Part shown: positions 1 through 6,070 of the stretch, piece after piece
Layout of the letters: every line of letters starts with the position of its first letter
Numbering within the stretch: the first letter of the stretch is position 1
NCBI GenBank assembly: GCA_023228295.1
Contig: JALOBP010000123.1
Coordinates: 1 to 6,899, forward strand
Origin: Methanoregula sp.
GTDB taxonomy: Archaea; Halobacteriota; Methanomicrobia; Methanomicrobiales; Methanospirillaceae
Length of the DNA stretch: 6,899 nucleotides
Reading direction: 5' to 3'
Made by a program: the position numbers and the translations under genes
The notes under the pieces: generated by a model
Told to the model about the DNA's origin: nothing
The model's input: only the letters and a program-made list of their open reading frames with translations
Databases searched by the model: none

Positions 1-9
1 GTGGGGAAT

Positions 10-32
10 TTTAGAAATAGTAATAAAATGGT
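10..32 (-). terminator. possible T-rich terminator after the cytolysin gene
   Basis: Reading the minus strand past the cytolysin stop codon, the sequence becomes T-rich about 50-70 bases downstream (TTTTATTACTATTT). Archaeal termination often needs only T-rich tracts without a hairpin, so this could end the transcript. The tracts are broken and I see no stem, so the call is weak. Positions 1-80 hold no other gene that I can support. Confidence 0.25.
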
Positions 33-80
33 TTTGAGTGGCAGCTATCCTGTCATCCCTGACCTGTGAATCCCCGTTGC

Positions 81-1517
81 TCAACTATCTGGATCCATAA
101 CGAATGTCTGATATCCGGTAGTTCCATCTATGGTGACTGTGCGAATAGGTACAAGGGGAAGGTCGTGCTTGTCTCCGGAGATCCTCCACCACTCACCCGG
201 CAACCACGAACCTGTACAGCCTTCGGCTTTTATATTGATTTTACGTGTGTTTGCTTTGAGAGGGATGGTCGTAGAAAATGGGGCAGTTCGATCCTGCCCA
301 TTGCCCCCCCAGGTAATATTCTGGGTTTTCTTTTCACCGTTTTCATAGTGGATCTCGTCCCAACTGATGGTAAATTTTGCAACATACCAGCCGTTGTGCA
401 CAAGACGAAGTTCACCATTGGTAAACCTTTCCGTCTTCTCGGCAATGTACTCGGTCTTGCCATGAACGCCCGCTGACACTCCATCCTTCAGGTAAACAGT
501 GTAATAGTTGAGAGGGGCTGCCGGATTGGTCTTCGAGAGAATCGTATTCTCCCAGATAATCTTGTTTATCGTCTTGGCATCTTCAACGGAGTTCATTTTA
601 AGATCTTTATATATTGTAGGAGAACCCCCAAGGGCTACAATACTGACGTTAATCTGCTCCAGTTTTTCTTTGTTCTTTATCGAGGCACTGCCATTTACGT
701 CCACCCCCCCTTGTGAGAAGGTACCTTTCACAACCGTTTCCAGCTCTGTTGTCGAGAGGTTAGACTCAAACTTCAGAAAAATCTGCCTGCCGTATTGCAC
801 ATTCTTTACAAAAAGCGGCGGGTGTTCGTTACTGACACCAACCCGCTGAAGATCCTCCCATGTTGTAGCTTCGCTGAAAATATTTGCAGGTTTTGCAGGT
901 CTCTCTGATGATAAAGTATAGAAGATCTGCTTGAACCGTACAATGTATAATGATTTTTTTTCTGTACTGGTTCTGGAAAAATTAATGTCGAGTTTTTGTT
1001 TCATGTACGTGACATCGCAACCGAATTTTAATGACAGTTCATGTTCATCATAGACAAGACTGCTGCTATATTGGAAATTTGCGGGGATGCTCCATTGGCC
1101 TCCCTGTTTTTCGAACCATTTTGCAAGGAGCTCGTTAATACCGATTTGAACATTCTTGTATGTTGGTACAGCGGTGAATGAGATATCGCTTGAACCGGGT
1201 AGATCGATAGTGAAATTTATCTCAGATTTTTCAGCAGCAAGCTCCTGGGGTTTTCCATCAAGGAGTTCATTGCTTGCAATGAGGAGAGCCCCCGGATACG
1301 TGATGTCGTTAAATGCATTTGGCACTGCAATGTCGAAATCGGCTTCATAACTGGCTTTTTCCCGGGTAGTGATTGTGTATGAAGACTCATCGAACGTATC
1401 TTTCGGACGTGAATCGACATCATTGTCAATTTTTGTGCCATTGAAAACCATAACGGTTTTTGGATCATACTTCAGACTGGCAATGTTGATGTTGATTTGT
1501 TCTCGATTGGTCGACAT
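81..1517 (-). CDS. cholesterol-dependent cytolysin (thiol-activated cytolysin) family pore-forming protein
   Basis: A complete 478-residue protein, close to the length of pneumolysin. From memory of pneumolysin and perfringolysin O, it aligns end to end. Landmarks are NDITYPGALL (70-79), TIDLPG (103-108), FKQIFYT (195-201), GVSNEHPPLFVKNVQYGR (227-244), LGG (296-298), SWDEI (385-389) and NGQDRTAPFSTTIPLKAN (406-423). Residues about 178-206 and 267-296 match the two stretches (TMH1, TMH2) that become beta-hairpins of the pore. Domain 4 is about 365-478. The undecapeptide ECTGLAWEWWR is replaced by the 13-residue GCTGSWLPGEWWR (433-445). The Thr-Leu cholesterol-recognition pair reads Thr467-Gly468. 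The N-terminus is polar with no signal peptide, as in pneumolysin. The ATG at 1517 has a GGAG 11 bases upstream and TATA-like boxes further up. The family forms large ring pores in cholesterol membranes; the target here is unknown. Family assignment is very firm, activity is inferred. Confidence 0.96.
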   Translation of the reverse strand: MSTNREQININIASLKYDPKTVMVFNGTKIDNDVDSRPKDTFDESSYTITTREKASYEADFDIAVPNAFNDITYPGALLIASNELLDGKPQELAAEKSEINFTIDLPGSSDISFTAVPTYKNVQIGINELLAKWFEKQGGQWSIPANFQYSSSLVYDEHELSLKFGCDVTYMKQKLDINFSRTSTEKKSLYIVRFKQIFYTLSSERPAKPANIFSEATTWEDLQRVGVSNEHPPLFVKNVQYGRQIFLKFESNLSTTELETVVKGTFSQGGVDVNGSASIKNKEKLEQINVSIVALGGSPTIYKDLKMNSVEDAKTINKIIWENTILSKTNPAAPLNYYTVYLKDGVSAGVHGKTEYIAEKTERFTNGELRLVHNGWYVAKFTISWDEIHYENGEKKTQNITWGGNGQDRTAPFSTTIPLKANTRKINIKAEGCTGSWLPGEWWRISGDKHDLPLVPIRTVTIDGTTGYQTFVMDPDS

Positions 1518-1570
1518 ATATGTTCAATCTCCAATACGTGATCTCTTATATCGAATAACGTATAAATTTA
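1518..1570 (-). promoter_or_regulatory. putative archaeal promoter and ribosome-binding site of the cytolysin gene
   Basis: Upstream of the cytolysin ATG, minus strand, there are two candidate TATA boxes. TATAAGAG (1543-1550) is 26-33 bases from the ATG and would give a nearly leaderless transcript. TTTATACG (1559-1566) is 42-49 bases away and would give a leader of about 20 bases that includes the GGAG at 1529-1532. The second fits use of the ribosome-binding site better. The stretch is clearly AT-rich. No operator repeat is obvious apart from a short CATATATG palindrome over the start codon. Confidence 0.45.
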
Positions 1571-1655
1571 TTGTTCATTCTATGGAATTTTTTAACAATT
1601 TATGTAATAATGACGGAATGTGTCTTCCATTTCAAGTTGATTCTTGTCGGGAGCG

Positions 1656-1853
1656 TTAGATTTTTCGCTTGGAACCGATATCCAATCCGTTTAGTGTGGT
1701 CCTGATTGCACAATACGATTTATCGATAATTTTCCACCAAATCTTTACCCAAAAAATCCCTTTGGTAAACTGGATATTGGTGAGTGGTACCAGTAGCGCC
1801 CCGCTGCCACCCTTCGAGGCATCAGCCCCCCATGTGAAAAAATAGGAATTCAA
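1656..1853 (-). CDS. doubtful small ORF, 65 residues, unknown
   Basis: An open frame between the lipoprotein and cytolysin genes, on the same strand as both. It has only a TTG start, with an in-frame TGA three codons upstream and no convincing ribosome-binding site. The product would be rich in aromatic and basic residues (for example WVKIWWKII) and has no motif I recognise. Codon use looks passable, so it may be the remnant of a longer gene. Its short length and the lipoprotein terminator just upstream argue against a real gene. I would not assign a function. Confidence 0.2.
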   Translation of the reverse strand: MNSYFFTWGADASKGGSGALLVPLTNIQFTKGIFWVKIWWKIIDKSYCAIRTTLNGLDIGSKRKI

Positions 1854-1864
1854 CAGTTCACGTC

Positions 1865-1876
1865 AAAAATAAAAAA
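1865..1876 (-). terminator. T-run terminator after the lipoprotein gene
   Basis: On the minus strand, 14 bases past the lipoprotein TGA stop, the sequence reads TTTTTTATTTTT. Such a tract is the usual intrinsic termination signal in archaea. It separates the lipoprotein transcript from the cytolysin gene further along the same strand. Confidence 0.6.
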
Positions 1877-1890
1877 GGTAACCTCCCACA

Positions 1891-3414
1891 TCATTCCGTT
1901 TTCGGCCATGCGACGACGAATCGCCAGCCGGTAAGAGGAGATGTCCGGAACTTTGCCTGGTACTGCACCCCTCCATCTTCGAAGGAGATGCTGCCACTAT
2001 CCTGAACCCGAATTGTCTGGAGCGCCTGCCCGAACGACGAGTTGGCTCCGATTATCGTGATATCGCGGGATATCTGTCCTTTGTCCGAGTGAAGGGCGAA
2101 TTTGCTCTCTTTATCGATTGCAGAGAATATGAACGGCTCCGGAATATCACTACGGAGCGTATCGGTCAGGGTATCGAGATATAACGATGCTCCCAGAATA
2201 CCGGTGACTGCCCCGTTTTCCTTCACCGGCACCGCGACAATAGCGGTATTCCTGCCGGTGGAGTGGCTCACCACCACGGTGCCAACCGATTCATCCCCGG
2301 CGAGTACGCCCGGGAAATATGATCGGCTTTTGAGGTTCGTGGTTGTGAGGCCGTCAATGATCGTATAGTAGGAACCGTCCGGGTTTGCATACCATGTGCG
2401 GGCATCCGGTTCATTGGTCTCAAGGATGGCAAGGAGCGGACGGATCTTTTGCCAGTCCTTTGACTGTACTTCGGGAGTAATTACCTGGACTTCATATGTT
2501 CGGAGGATGGTTTTCAGCCGGCTGTCTGTCTCGGCAATCATGGCTGACAGGGCAAGGTCCGCTTGGTCCCCTGCCGATGTCGGCACTGTCGTCACTGCTG
2601 CGGTGTCCATGCCATACTTCTGCCGGATGGTATTAAATGTCCCGTCACGCTTCATCGCGTCAAGGGCGCCCTGCCATCCCGTTACTACGCTGTCAGGAGT
2701 ATCATTGCTGAATGCGATATACACCTGGACCGTCCTGACCGGGTAAACCCCGGTAAATAACGTGGTATCAATCCCCTCAATCTTTGCATACGCGGCAGAA
2801 TTTGCTGAACTACCGAGCCAGAGATCAGTCTTTTTTGCAACCAGGTTCCGGAGACATTCACCATCGTTCTCACAGGTCAGGAGATTCTCAAATTTGTTCT
2901 CCAGCAGGAACTGGTGCCGTGCATCATTCTTCACCACCCCGATCAAACCTGTCTTTTTGGCTGCCTCGAGGCTGCTGAGCGCAAGGCCCGAGCCGTTCCT
3001 TGCATAGAGCATGTAATCATAGGATGCGATGGGTCCGACCCACTTGAAGATGTGCTCCCGTTCATCTGTCCGCTCGGTCGAGAAGAGTGCAACATCTGGC
3101 CCGGCAAGAGCAGCGCCGTATCCTTCGGCCCAAGGCAGGATCTCGATCGTTGCGTTCTGGTTGAGCCGGGTGACGATTCCGTTCACCACATCCGTTGCCT
3201 GCCCGGTTGCTTTCCCGTCCGGACCGGCATAGTTGAACGGGGGGAACTCTTCGGTTATGATTCGTATACCCGCATCAGTTGCCGGAGCAGCAACCGTATC
3301 CTGAGTATTCTCTGCCGGGGTTGCCGAAAGACACCCGCATGCGATGGCAAAACCCGCAATGACGAGCAGTATGATAACCTGGTATTCCATTTTTTTCGTA
3401 TATGTCATATCCAT
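1891..3414 (-). CDS. family-3 solute-binding protein fused to a Cache domain, secreted lipoprotein
   Basis: 507 residues. After a basic N-terminus comes a hydrophobic segment (about 12-25) ending in cysteines C26 and C28, consistent with a lipoprotein signal. A low-complexity linker (about 30-46) follows. Residues about 48-268 resemble the periplasmic family-3 solute-binding domain: ITEEFPPFNY near the start, the lobe crossing around VALFSTERTDER, and a closing helix GALDAMKRDGTFNTIRQKYG (249-268). Residues about 285-505 look like a Cache sensor domain: WYANPDGSYYT (341-351), SYFPGVLAGD (365-374), AVPVKENGAVTGILGAS (394-410). There is no transmembrane helix after the signal and no kinase or methyl-accepting domain, so it would sit anchored outside the membrane. 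It probably binds small ligands; signalling through a partner is inference. The ATG at 3414 follows a GGGG at short distance; an ATG two codons in is possible. It has its own terminator and is not obviously linked to the cytolysin. Confidence 0.85.
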   Translation of the reverse strand: MDMTYTKKMEYQVIILLVIAGFAIACGCLSATPAENTQDTVAAPATDAGIRIITEEFPPFNYAGPDGKATGQATDVVNGIVTRLNQNATIEILPWAEGYGAALAGPDVALFSTERTDEREHIFKWVGPIASYDYMLYARNGSGLALSSLEAAKKTGLIGVVKNDARHQFLLENKFENLLTCENDGECLRNLVAKKTDLWLGSSANSAAYAKIEGIDTTLFTGVYPVRTVQVYIAFSNDTPDSVVTGWQGALDAMKRDGTFNTIRQKYGMDTAAVTTVPTSAGDQADLALSAMIAETDSRLKTILRTYEVQVITPEVQSKDWQKIRPLLAILETNEPDARTWYANPDGSYYTIIDGLTTTNLKSRSYFPGVLAGDESVGTVVVSHSTGRNTAIVAVPVKENGAVTGILGASLYLDTLTDTLRSDIPEPFIFSAIDKESKFALHSDKGQISRDITIIGANSSFGQALQTIRVQDSGSISFEDGGVQYQAKFRTSPLTGWRFVVAWPKTE

Positions 3415-3474
3415 CGGTCCCCATTACGCGTGAAATACTACACGTACTTACCTGAATACTGATCGTTGCACACT

Positions 3475-3481
3475 AAAAAAA
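3475..3481 (-). terminator. T7 tract, likely terminator of the broken gene
   Basis: Seven consecutive T on the minus strand, about 40 bases beyond the stop codon of the last open segment of the broken gene (3523). It lies upstream of the lipoprotein start at 3414 and would insulate that gene. The remaining spacer (3415-3474) must hold the lipoprotein promoter, but I see no strong TATA box in it. Confidence 0.4.
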
Positions 3482-3522
3482 CTTTGATTTTCGTTCCAGG
3501 CATGGCCCGGATATACGGGTGA

Positions 3523-4318
3523 TTACCCCGGATGACCTTTCCGGTATCGCTCAATACCGGAGGCAGCTTTCCTCAGCGATCCTGCAAACATCCTGCAGAA
3601 CACAACGGGATCAATTGCCGATGCCACATGCCAGTCGAATACCATGATCCGATCGGCCAGTGCGATCAGCGTATTCATTGCACTGGCTGCAAACACAATG
3701 GTGGTATCTCCCATACGTTCCCGTTGCATTCCCCGTATCCCGCGCAGTTCTTGTCAAGCGAGCTCCGCCACGCGGATTCAAGAGGCGGGAGCGGTGTCTT
3801 CTGAACGATGGTGTTGATCGCCCCGGCAAGATCCGGCAACTGCTGCACGATATGCCGGCCATCGTTCCCGGGATAATTTTCCGGGTTGGGCAGTGCACCC
3901 CGGACAATGAGATGGACTCCCTGATGGTCACAATAATTTCTGTCATCCGCTTTCCAGAGATGGGAGCCTATCACATCGTTCGAGAGGGTATACAGTTCGA
4001 TGATGTCACGTCAGCGTGGGGAATTCAGTGTGCCCTTCCCAAATAATGGACCGAGTTCCGGCTCGCTCTCTGAACGCTCCTTGATCCGCTCTATCAGGAC
4101 ACCCGTTGCACCATTCGATCCTGCAGGATCGAGCCCGATTTCTGAGAGCCTCTCAGTATCACGAGCGGGAAGCTGAACTGGAGAGCTTCCCCGTCAAATG
4201 AGCGGACGAGAAATGTGGTGATCCCCGGGAAGATCCGGGATACGTCAACAGCACATCCCTCACCTTCGAATGAGGAGATGAACGTACGGAAGGTGGTATC
4301 CCGTCTCTCATCATCCAT
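3523..4318 (-). pseudogene. broken gene of unknown function, split over three frames
   Basis: No single frame is open here, yet three consecutive minus-strand segments each show coding-like codon use. The first begins at an ATG at 4318 (MDDERRDTTFRTFISSFEGE...) and is open to 4094. The second uses a different frame from 4193 to 3675 and is interrupted by one TGA at 4011-4013; it reads SEIGLDPAGSNGATGVLIER before the stop, then YTLSNDVIGSHLWKADDRNY and LESAWRSSLDKNCAGYGE after it. The third, in the remaining frame, runs from about 3729 to 3523 (MGDTTIVFAASAMNTLIALA...). Joined, they would give roughly 260 residues with a promoter at the front and a T-run at the back. I do not recognise the family. 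Two frameshifts plus a stop point to a decayed gene; sequencing errors could explain the shifts. Alternatively these are separate small ORFs. Confidence 0.55.
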
Positions 4319-4341
4319 GAATGTTCATGGGTTCGGCGACA

Positions 4342-4349
4342 GATTATAT
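4342..4349 (-). promoter_or_regulatory. TATA box for the broken gene
   Basis: ATATAATC on the minus strand lies 24-31 bases upstream of the ATG at 4318. That is the right spacing for an archaeal TATA box driving a leaderless or near-leaderless transcript. There is no ribosome-binding site before that ATG, which fits. It also indicates that the broken gene was a separate transcription unit from the polyferredoxin gene ending at 4404. Confidence 0.45.
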
Positions 4350-4403
4350 CCTCGATTAACGAGATGATGGCAGTCCTGCAAAGGCTGCCATTCTCGTTTC
4401 CTG

Positions 4404-5732
4404 TTACCGGCGGTAAACAAGCGCGTCCTTTATCGGGCATGCATCGGTGCACCGTCCGCAGATGTAACACTCCCTTTTTGAATCATCTTTTCCCGCGGTC
4501 CGCGCCGGGCAGGCGATCTCGCACTTTTTACAGCCGATACAGGTCTTCGTGCGCCTCATCCGGAATAAACTGAATTCCGCAAACAGGGAGAAGAGGGCCC
4601 CAAACGGGCAGAGAATACGGCAGATCGGGCGGTACAGGAACACTGAGAGCACGATGAGGCCGGCTGCAATCACGAGCCCTGCCGAGAGTGTGAGCGAGAA
4701 GAGGTCGTACAGGCCGGTGTATGCCATCAGGTCGATGAGATATATTGCCGCGATGACCGTTACTGCGAAGACGGCGAGCCGGATTAATTCTAGAATTTTT
4801 GTGTTCCGAACGTTTAGTTTTCTCACCGGTACTGCATATGCCAGTTCCTGGAGCGATCCTACCGGGCAGATGTTACCGCAGAATGTCCTGCCCACGATAA
4901 GCGCAAGGGCTATGACTGTACATATGATAAGGACGCCGAATGTGGGAGTGGAGGCGCCGGTAATGACATTGATTACGCCACCGAGTTCCATGGGCATGAT
5001 AGGTGCAATGAAGACAAAGCCGGCAAGTGTTCCCATCCCTGCCGCACCGAGTACAATCCGCCGGGTCATAACGCCTGACTTCCAGAGATACATTGCAAGC
5101 AGGGTCCCGGCTCCCATGTAAATAAGGGCAGATGTGGTTCCGGCAATGGCGCCTCCCGTGATGAACGATGTGGCGATGAGAGAGAGGCAAAGGCCGAAAA
5201 GTGATGAGAGGGCAAGGGCCGGGAGGGTCTTTTCAACCCGTATTCCCATAACGCCGCTCCTGACGAGACCAAAGATGATACCTGTGAACAGGAGGAAAAT
5301 GACCGCCTCGGTCATAAACGCTGACATGGATAAAATGTCAGAAGTGCCGCTGGAAGAACTACTGGTTAATTCTGAAGTGGCTGTATCCTGTGACAATGTA
5401 ACCTGAGTCACCTGCGAGGCAGATACGGAAGAGGCAGTCGACGAGGTCATTGTCGGATCCGTCACTGGTATCGTAGTGACCTGTGCGGTTGATGATGCCT
5501 GGGAAGATGCCCCGGGACGGGATGGAATCGATCCCGATGTTGTCGCAGATCCGGTACTGGAGGTATAATCGCAGAGCGAGTTTCCGTCTGCGTCAGTATA
5601 GAGGAAGCAATGTCCAGGTGACGGGCATCCGCTTCTCCCCTTGGGGCAGACTGTTGCACATGCTGGGTATGCGAGCCCTGTTGTCATGATGACGGCTGCA
5701 ATACTGCGTCTGATGGATCGGGAAATTTGCAT
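4404..5732 (-). CDS. NapH/polyferredoxin-like membrane Fe-S protein with N-terminal cysteine module
   Basis: 442 residues. Residues 1-26 resemble a signal peptide. A cysteine module follows (C29, C36, C42, C54; CPKGRSGCPSPGHC then YTDADGNSLCD), then a long Ser/Thr-rich linker (about 57-132). About seven transmembrane segments follow (near 137-156, 170-192, 197-216, 226-247, 263-281, 313-335, 348-367). Two CxxxCP motifs, CGNICPVG (285-292) and CRILCPFG (371-378), are typical of the NapH/NosR/CcoG-like Fer4_5 group. The C-terminus has two 4Fe-4S ferredoxin motifs, C398-C401-C404-C408 and C422-C425-C428-C432. With the linker outside, seven helices place both CxxxCP loops and the ferredoxin clusters in the cytoplasm. 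It probably moves electrons across or along the membrane; the partners are not visible. The ATG at 5732 is the only start after an in-frame TAA, but AGGAGG lies an unusual 22 bases upstream. Divergent from the aldo/keto reductase. Confidence 0.88.
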   Translation of the reverse strand: MQISRSIRRSIAAVIMTTGLAYPACATVCPKGRSGCPSPGHCFLYTDADGNSLCDYTSSTGSATTSGSIPSRPGASSQASSTAQVTTIPVTDPTMTSSTASSVSASQVTQVTLSQDTATSELTSSSSSGTSDILSMSAFMTEAVIFLLFTGIIFGLVRSGVMGIRVEKTLPALALSSLFGLCLSLIATSFITGGAIAGTTSALIYMGAGTLLAMYLWKSGVMTRRIVLGAAGMGTLAGFVFIAPIMPMELGGVINVITGASTPTFGVLIICTVIALALIVGRTFCGNICPVGSLQELAYAVPVRKLNVRNTKILELIRLAVFAVTVIAAIYLIDLMAYTGLYDLFSLTLSAGLVIAAGLIVLSVFLYRPICRILCPFGALFSLFAEFSLFRMRRTKTCIGCKKCEIACPARTAGKDDSKRECYICGRCTDACPIKDALVYRR

Positions 5733-5754
5733 AATGCTGACCTGTCGATTTTAT

Positions 5755-5760
5755 CCTCCT
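5755..5760 (-). promoter_or_regulatory. distant AGGAGG ribosome-binding-site motif before the polyferredoxin gene
   Basis: A perfect AGGAGG on the minus strand lies 22 bases upstream of the only available ATG at 5732. A usual spacing is about 5-10 bases. The intervening frame contains a TAA and no ATG, GTG or TTG start. Either the leader folds to bring the motif close, or the match is not used for translation. Confidence 0.35.
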
Positions 5761-5817
5761 GAATCCCCGGGGTACGTTATAGAATGGGTGCATGGCAGTG
5801 TGGCAATACACCGGCGT

Positions 5818-5839
5818 TGTGGTCATATAATTCACCACA
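5818..5839. promoter_or_regulatory. inverted repeat TGTGGT-N10-ACCACA around a TATA-like core
   Basis: Perfect 6-base arms flank a 10-base centre, CATATAATTC, that reads TATA-like on both strands. Repressor sites overlapping the TATA box are a common archaeal control design. It lies about 90 bases upstream of the polyferredoxin start, so a leader of some 60 bases would be required if it serves that gene. Short arms mean chance occurrence is possible. Confidence 0.3.
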
Positions 5840-6011
5840 GCCATGACATCATTTGATATAATACGATCTTCGCGTGTAGCAGAATCCAGGGTGTTCAGAT
5901 CCAATTTAAAACAAAAGGGGTGAGGAGTCGCCGATTGCCCCTCTCGATTTCCTGTACGAAAATCATCCATTTTCCTGTATATGGCGGCGGGTGTGCTGCA
6001 TATCCGTACTA

Positions 6012-6019
6012 TTAAATAT
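6012..6019 (+). promoter_or_regulatory. TATA box of the aldo/keto reductase gene
   Basis: TTAAATAT is centred about 55 bases upstream of the ATG at 6071. Initiation about 25 bases downstream would fall near 6040, giving a leader of about 30 bases that includes the strong ribosome-binding site. The position is consistent with an archaeal promoter. Confidence 0.45.
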
Positions 6020-6033
6020 CAGAGACTCCCTAC

Positions 6034-6053
6034 AATTGACTGACTAGTCAATT
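6034..6053. promoter_or_regulatory. inverted repeat AATTGACT-GACT-AGTCAATT, likely operator
   Basis: Perfect 8-base arms with a 4-base spacer lie between the TATA box and the ribosome-binding site, over the expected transcription start near 6040. A dimeric helix-turn-helix repressor (TetR or MarR type) bound here would block initiation. This architecture makes it the best operator candidate in the window. No regulator gene is visible, so the cognate protein is unknown. Confidence 0.5.
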
Positions 6054-6061
6054 TACGGAAA

Positions 6062-6067
6062 GGAGGT
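6062..6067 (+). promoter_or_regulatory. ribosome-binding site fixing the aldo/keto reductase start
   Basis: GGAGGT ends three bases before the ATG at 6071 (AAAGGAGGTCTCATG). The strong match to the 16S 3' end and its position support this start codon. Confidence 0.7.
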
Positions 6068-6070
6068 CTC

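Larger units (their letters stand above)
5733..6070. other. divergent intergenic region, no supported gene
   Basis: This 338-base stretch separates the minus-strand polyferredoxin gene from the plus-strand aldo/keto reductase gene. It holds an AGGAGG motif, a CCCCGGGG palindrome (5765-5772), an inverted repeat around a TATA-like core (5818-5839), AT-rich TATA-like patches (near 5855-5863) and the reductase promoter with a second inverted repeat. An open frame from 5970 on the minus strand runs out of frame into the polyferredoxin gene and has no family features, so I leave it out. Confidence 0.6.

Noticed and set aside
66..476. 136-residue plus-strand ORF
   Set aside because: Antisense to conserved domain 4 of the cytolysin, with no upstream ribosome-binding site or recognisable motif.
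2914..3462. 182-residue plus-strand ORF
   Set aside because: It lies antisense to the well-supported lipoprotein gene, has no family motif, and its cysteine/arginine-rich make-up is typical of a shadow frame in G+C-rich DNA.
4011..4013. In-frame TGA as a possible selenocysteine codon
   Set aside because: The same gene also needs two frameshifts, and no cysteine-containing homologue or recoding element is evident, so decay is simpler.
3660..4046. 128-residue plus-strand ORF over the broken gene
   Set aside because: Considered as the real gene here, but the minus-strand segments have better codon use plus a promoter and terminator; the plus product is Arg/Pro-rich with no motif.
4549..5121. 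190-residue plus-strand ORF
   Set aside because: Antisense to the Fe-S membrane protein, whose motifs are unmistakable; composition (Ser, Pro, Arg, Met) fits the complement of hydrophobic codons.
5593..5970. 125-residue minus-strand ORF covering the divergent intergenic region
   Set aside because: It overlaps the start of the Fe-S protein gene out of frame, has no recognisable domain and covers likely regulatory repeats.
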